DNA from: Solen grandis
Lineage: Eukaryota; Mollusca; Bivalvia; Adapedonta; Solenidae
Assembly (NCBI GenBank): GCA_021229015.1
Contig: CM037778.1
Location: forward strand, 84,088,848 to 84,152,847
Length of the DNA: 64,000 bases
Direction: 5' to 3'
Shown here: one piece after another, positions 62,122 to 64,000 of the stretch
Numbering within the stretch: position 1 is the first letter of the stretch
How the letters are laid out: every line of letters begins with the position of its first letter
Made by a program: the position numbers and the translations under genes
Notes under the pieces: model-generated
What the model saw: the letters and a program-made list of their open reading frames with translations, nothing else
The model's database searches: none
Told to the model about the DNA's origin: nothing

Positions 62122-62502
62122 ATGCCCCGCCAACATTGTTGCGGGGCATAAAGTTTTTCCGTCTGTCCATGTGTCTGTCTGTCACATCCCAGGTTTACCT
62201 TTACGTTTAAGCCGATTTCTCAGGAACCGTTGATCAGGTCTTTACTATATCTTGCACACTTTATCATCATAACATGGACAACACATCCCAGGAAATATTT
62301 GGCAGTTTTGTCAAATAGTTTTCGTGTTACATCTGTCTGTCTGTGGCACTCTGTTGTTTGGTCACAGCTGAAATTTACCTTAGAGTTTAAGCGGATTTCT
62401 CAGAAACCGTTTATCATATCTTTACAATACTTTGCACACTTTATAATCATAACATGGACAACACATCCCAGCAAAAAGGAATTGCTTTGTACATTCAAAT
62501 AA
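62122..62502 (+). repeat. Hairpin-headed repeat, two units of about 175 bp
   Basis: The head at 62122-62149 pairs ATGCCCCGC with GCGGGGCAT, with AACA and TGTT inside. A GTCTGTCC and GTCTGTCTGTCAC stretch follows. Two units share CAYTTTATMATCATAACATGG and ACAACACATCCCAG. The open frame through it is a by-product. Confidence 0.7.
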
Positions 62503-64000
62503 TTTGCGGGTGGGACATCAGTGTCGTTCCCACATATTTTTGTTTGATCCTGGATTTTCATGTAATGGAAGATTCAAGAATATGAACTGTGAGTGTACCC
62601 GATAATGTGTTTGCTTTCATAAGGCATATGCTATAGCTTTAATGTGGTATGTTGGTAATAGTTTATGTCCTGATATATTCATTATTTGAAGTTTTCTGTA
62701 AATAATTTGGAATTTAATCTTCCAGGTTAATCTTCAACCCCATCCTGTTATGGAATCCCTGTTGAGACACTGATGACTGACTTCCCAAATGGAGAAATTA
62801 CTACAGATATTTCATAATATGTTGATATGGGTCTGTTTTTGTTTTTGCATTAAAAAGGTGAGTATAATGCCCTCTTTTCCATAGGTTCTTAAAAAAATCT
62901 CCCCACTTAAATTCCTACTCTTTGCTGTTTGTCACTTGAAAGTCTGCATGCAGAGAGTAGTGTTGATGTACCAGTTTTCTATCTTCATAGTATAGAGTGT
63001 TTCAAAATATTGCCATGTTTAGATATTCAGCTTAGTAATCATTGAAGAAATAGAGATAAAGTCATTTAACATTTTAACATAGGTTAAGTGTACTTACATA
63101 TTGAAATGTTGATCCCTATAACTTTTGATACCTGGGATTGGACAGAATATTCTTATTTCTCATGATGCAATGGAATGAATGGTACTTCTTATATATTCAC
63201 ATGGGTCATAGAGTCCCTCGCTTAGTTTTGCTTATGACTTTTTTTCTTTTTAAAAAAAAATAATTAAAAAAAATGAATCTGCACCCCTTAACCATATATA
63301 TTCTTATCTCATGATGCATTGGTTTCAATGATACTTATGTTCCCAAGGGGTCATGCCCCACCTCCACTGTTTAACTTATGACTTTATTTCTTATATCATA
63401 TAAAGATCTGACCACCAAATCTTATATTTTCTTGTCCATGATGCAGACATTCCGAAAAGTATTATGAAAGTACTGGACAGTTGGTCCGGCAATCTTGGAA
63501 TAATCACTGGACCAAATCAGTTTTCCCTGGACTGAATGAAAATCAGAATAAAAACACTTTAAATTTCTATTCATTTTGTGAAGTTGCGAAACCTAATAAT
63601 TTTCCATGCGGAAGTAAGTATTCGATCACGCTTCGTACCAAAACTATTTTTTTTATCTTAAACCTAACCTTGTAATGGCAAATTAATTTATGAAAATTAT
63701 GAAAATAATTGATTTGGAATAAGTAGTACTGCTAATTAATGTGTTCATTTTAGTTTTGAATATTATTTTGATGATTGTTTATGTAAACAGTGAATGTTAA
63801 ATCTTTAGGTTGTTACTGGACAGTTGGATTGGCTTGGACCAAATTTTTCCTGGCACTTTTTTGAATGTCTGCATGATGATGCAATAGCTTATGTGGTAAT
63901 TCTCATATACATGTGTACTTAGATATATTGAATGAAGGGTGGGTATACAGTCGAACTTCATGACTTTGTCATCCCATGATGGATTTTAAAATAATTCAAC
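62503..64000. other. Right-hand end, nothing recognised
   Basis: AT-rich sequence with poly-A/T runs near 63240-63275. The frame at 63481-63675 has no known domain. Repeated phrases such as ATCTCATGATGCAWTGG suggest old diverged repeats. Confidence 0.4.

Overview
The window looks like metazoan nuclear DNA, most likely from a bivalve mollusc. It is AT-rich, and its one large gene is split into short exons by introns of 0.2-5 kb. The repeats are of the kind common in bivalve genomes: tRNA-headed SINEs, small LTR elements, a Helitron-like element, and hairpin-headed tandem repeats. The assignment to bivalves rests on repeat style, not on a marker gene. No operons, bacterial signals or CRISPR arrays are present.

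Left three quarters (about 1-48.1 kb, minus strand): one gene for a very large extracellular cadherin-repeat protein. I place 37 cadherin exons, then four exons of EGF-like modules, then a possible 21-bp micro-exon, all with GT-AG borders. The cadherin part is a tandem array of a four-exon cassette (a, b, c, d; usually 238, 128, 78 or 81, and 180 bp). Each cassette encodes two extracellular cadherin (EC) repeats. There are nine whole cassettes plus one orphan d exon at the upstream edge, giving 18 complete EC repeats and part of another. The 5' end of the gene, with any signal peptide, is beyond the window or lost in the gap. The 3' end, with any membrane anchor, is left of position 1. Two exons carry single-base frameshifts (2901-3013 and 47923-48103).

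Alternate EC-EC junctions differ. The junction inside exon b carries the calcium motif DxNDN. The junction between exons d and a has Leu-Glu-Thr followed by Pro-x-Phe and no DxNDN. This would give a chain of alternately calcium-stiffened and calcium-free links.

Junction: 100 N at 48300-48399. The intron left of it is a duplicate of the intron near 44.6 kb. Right of it the sequence enters a decayed Helitron-like element, so continuity across the gap is not proven.

Right quarter (48.4-64 kb): on the minus strand, a decayed Helitron-type coding region (HUH Rep domain, DUF6570-like region, Lys/Arg-rich repeats, Ulp1-like cysteine protease) has been interrupted by a small LTR element with a 4-bp target duplication. 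Next comes an unassigned coiled-coil ORF (53.56-54.25 kb), then mostly tandem and dispersed repeats and one LINE endonuclease fragment. I see no host gene here.

Introns also hold a solo LTR (21624-22242), a 394-bp LTR-retrotransposon-in-miniature with tRNA-like LTRs (6517-6910), several SINEs, and at least seven repeats that share one layout: a terminal hairpin, then a GTCCGTC-rich stretch, usually followed by a tandem array.
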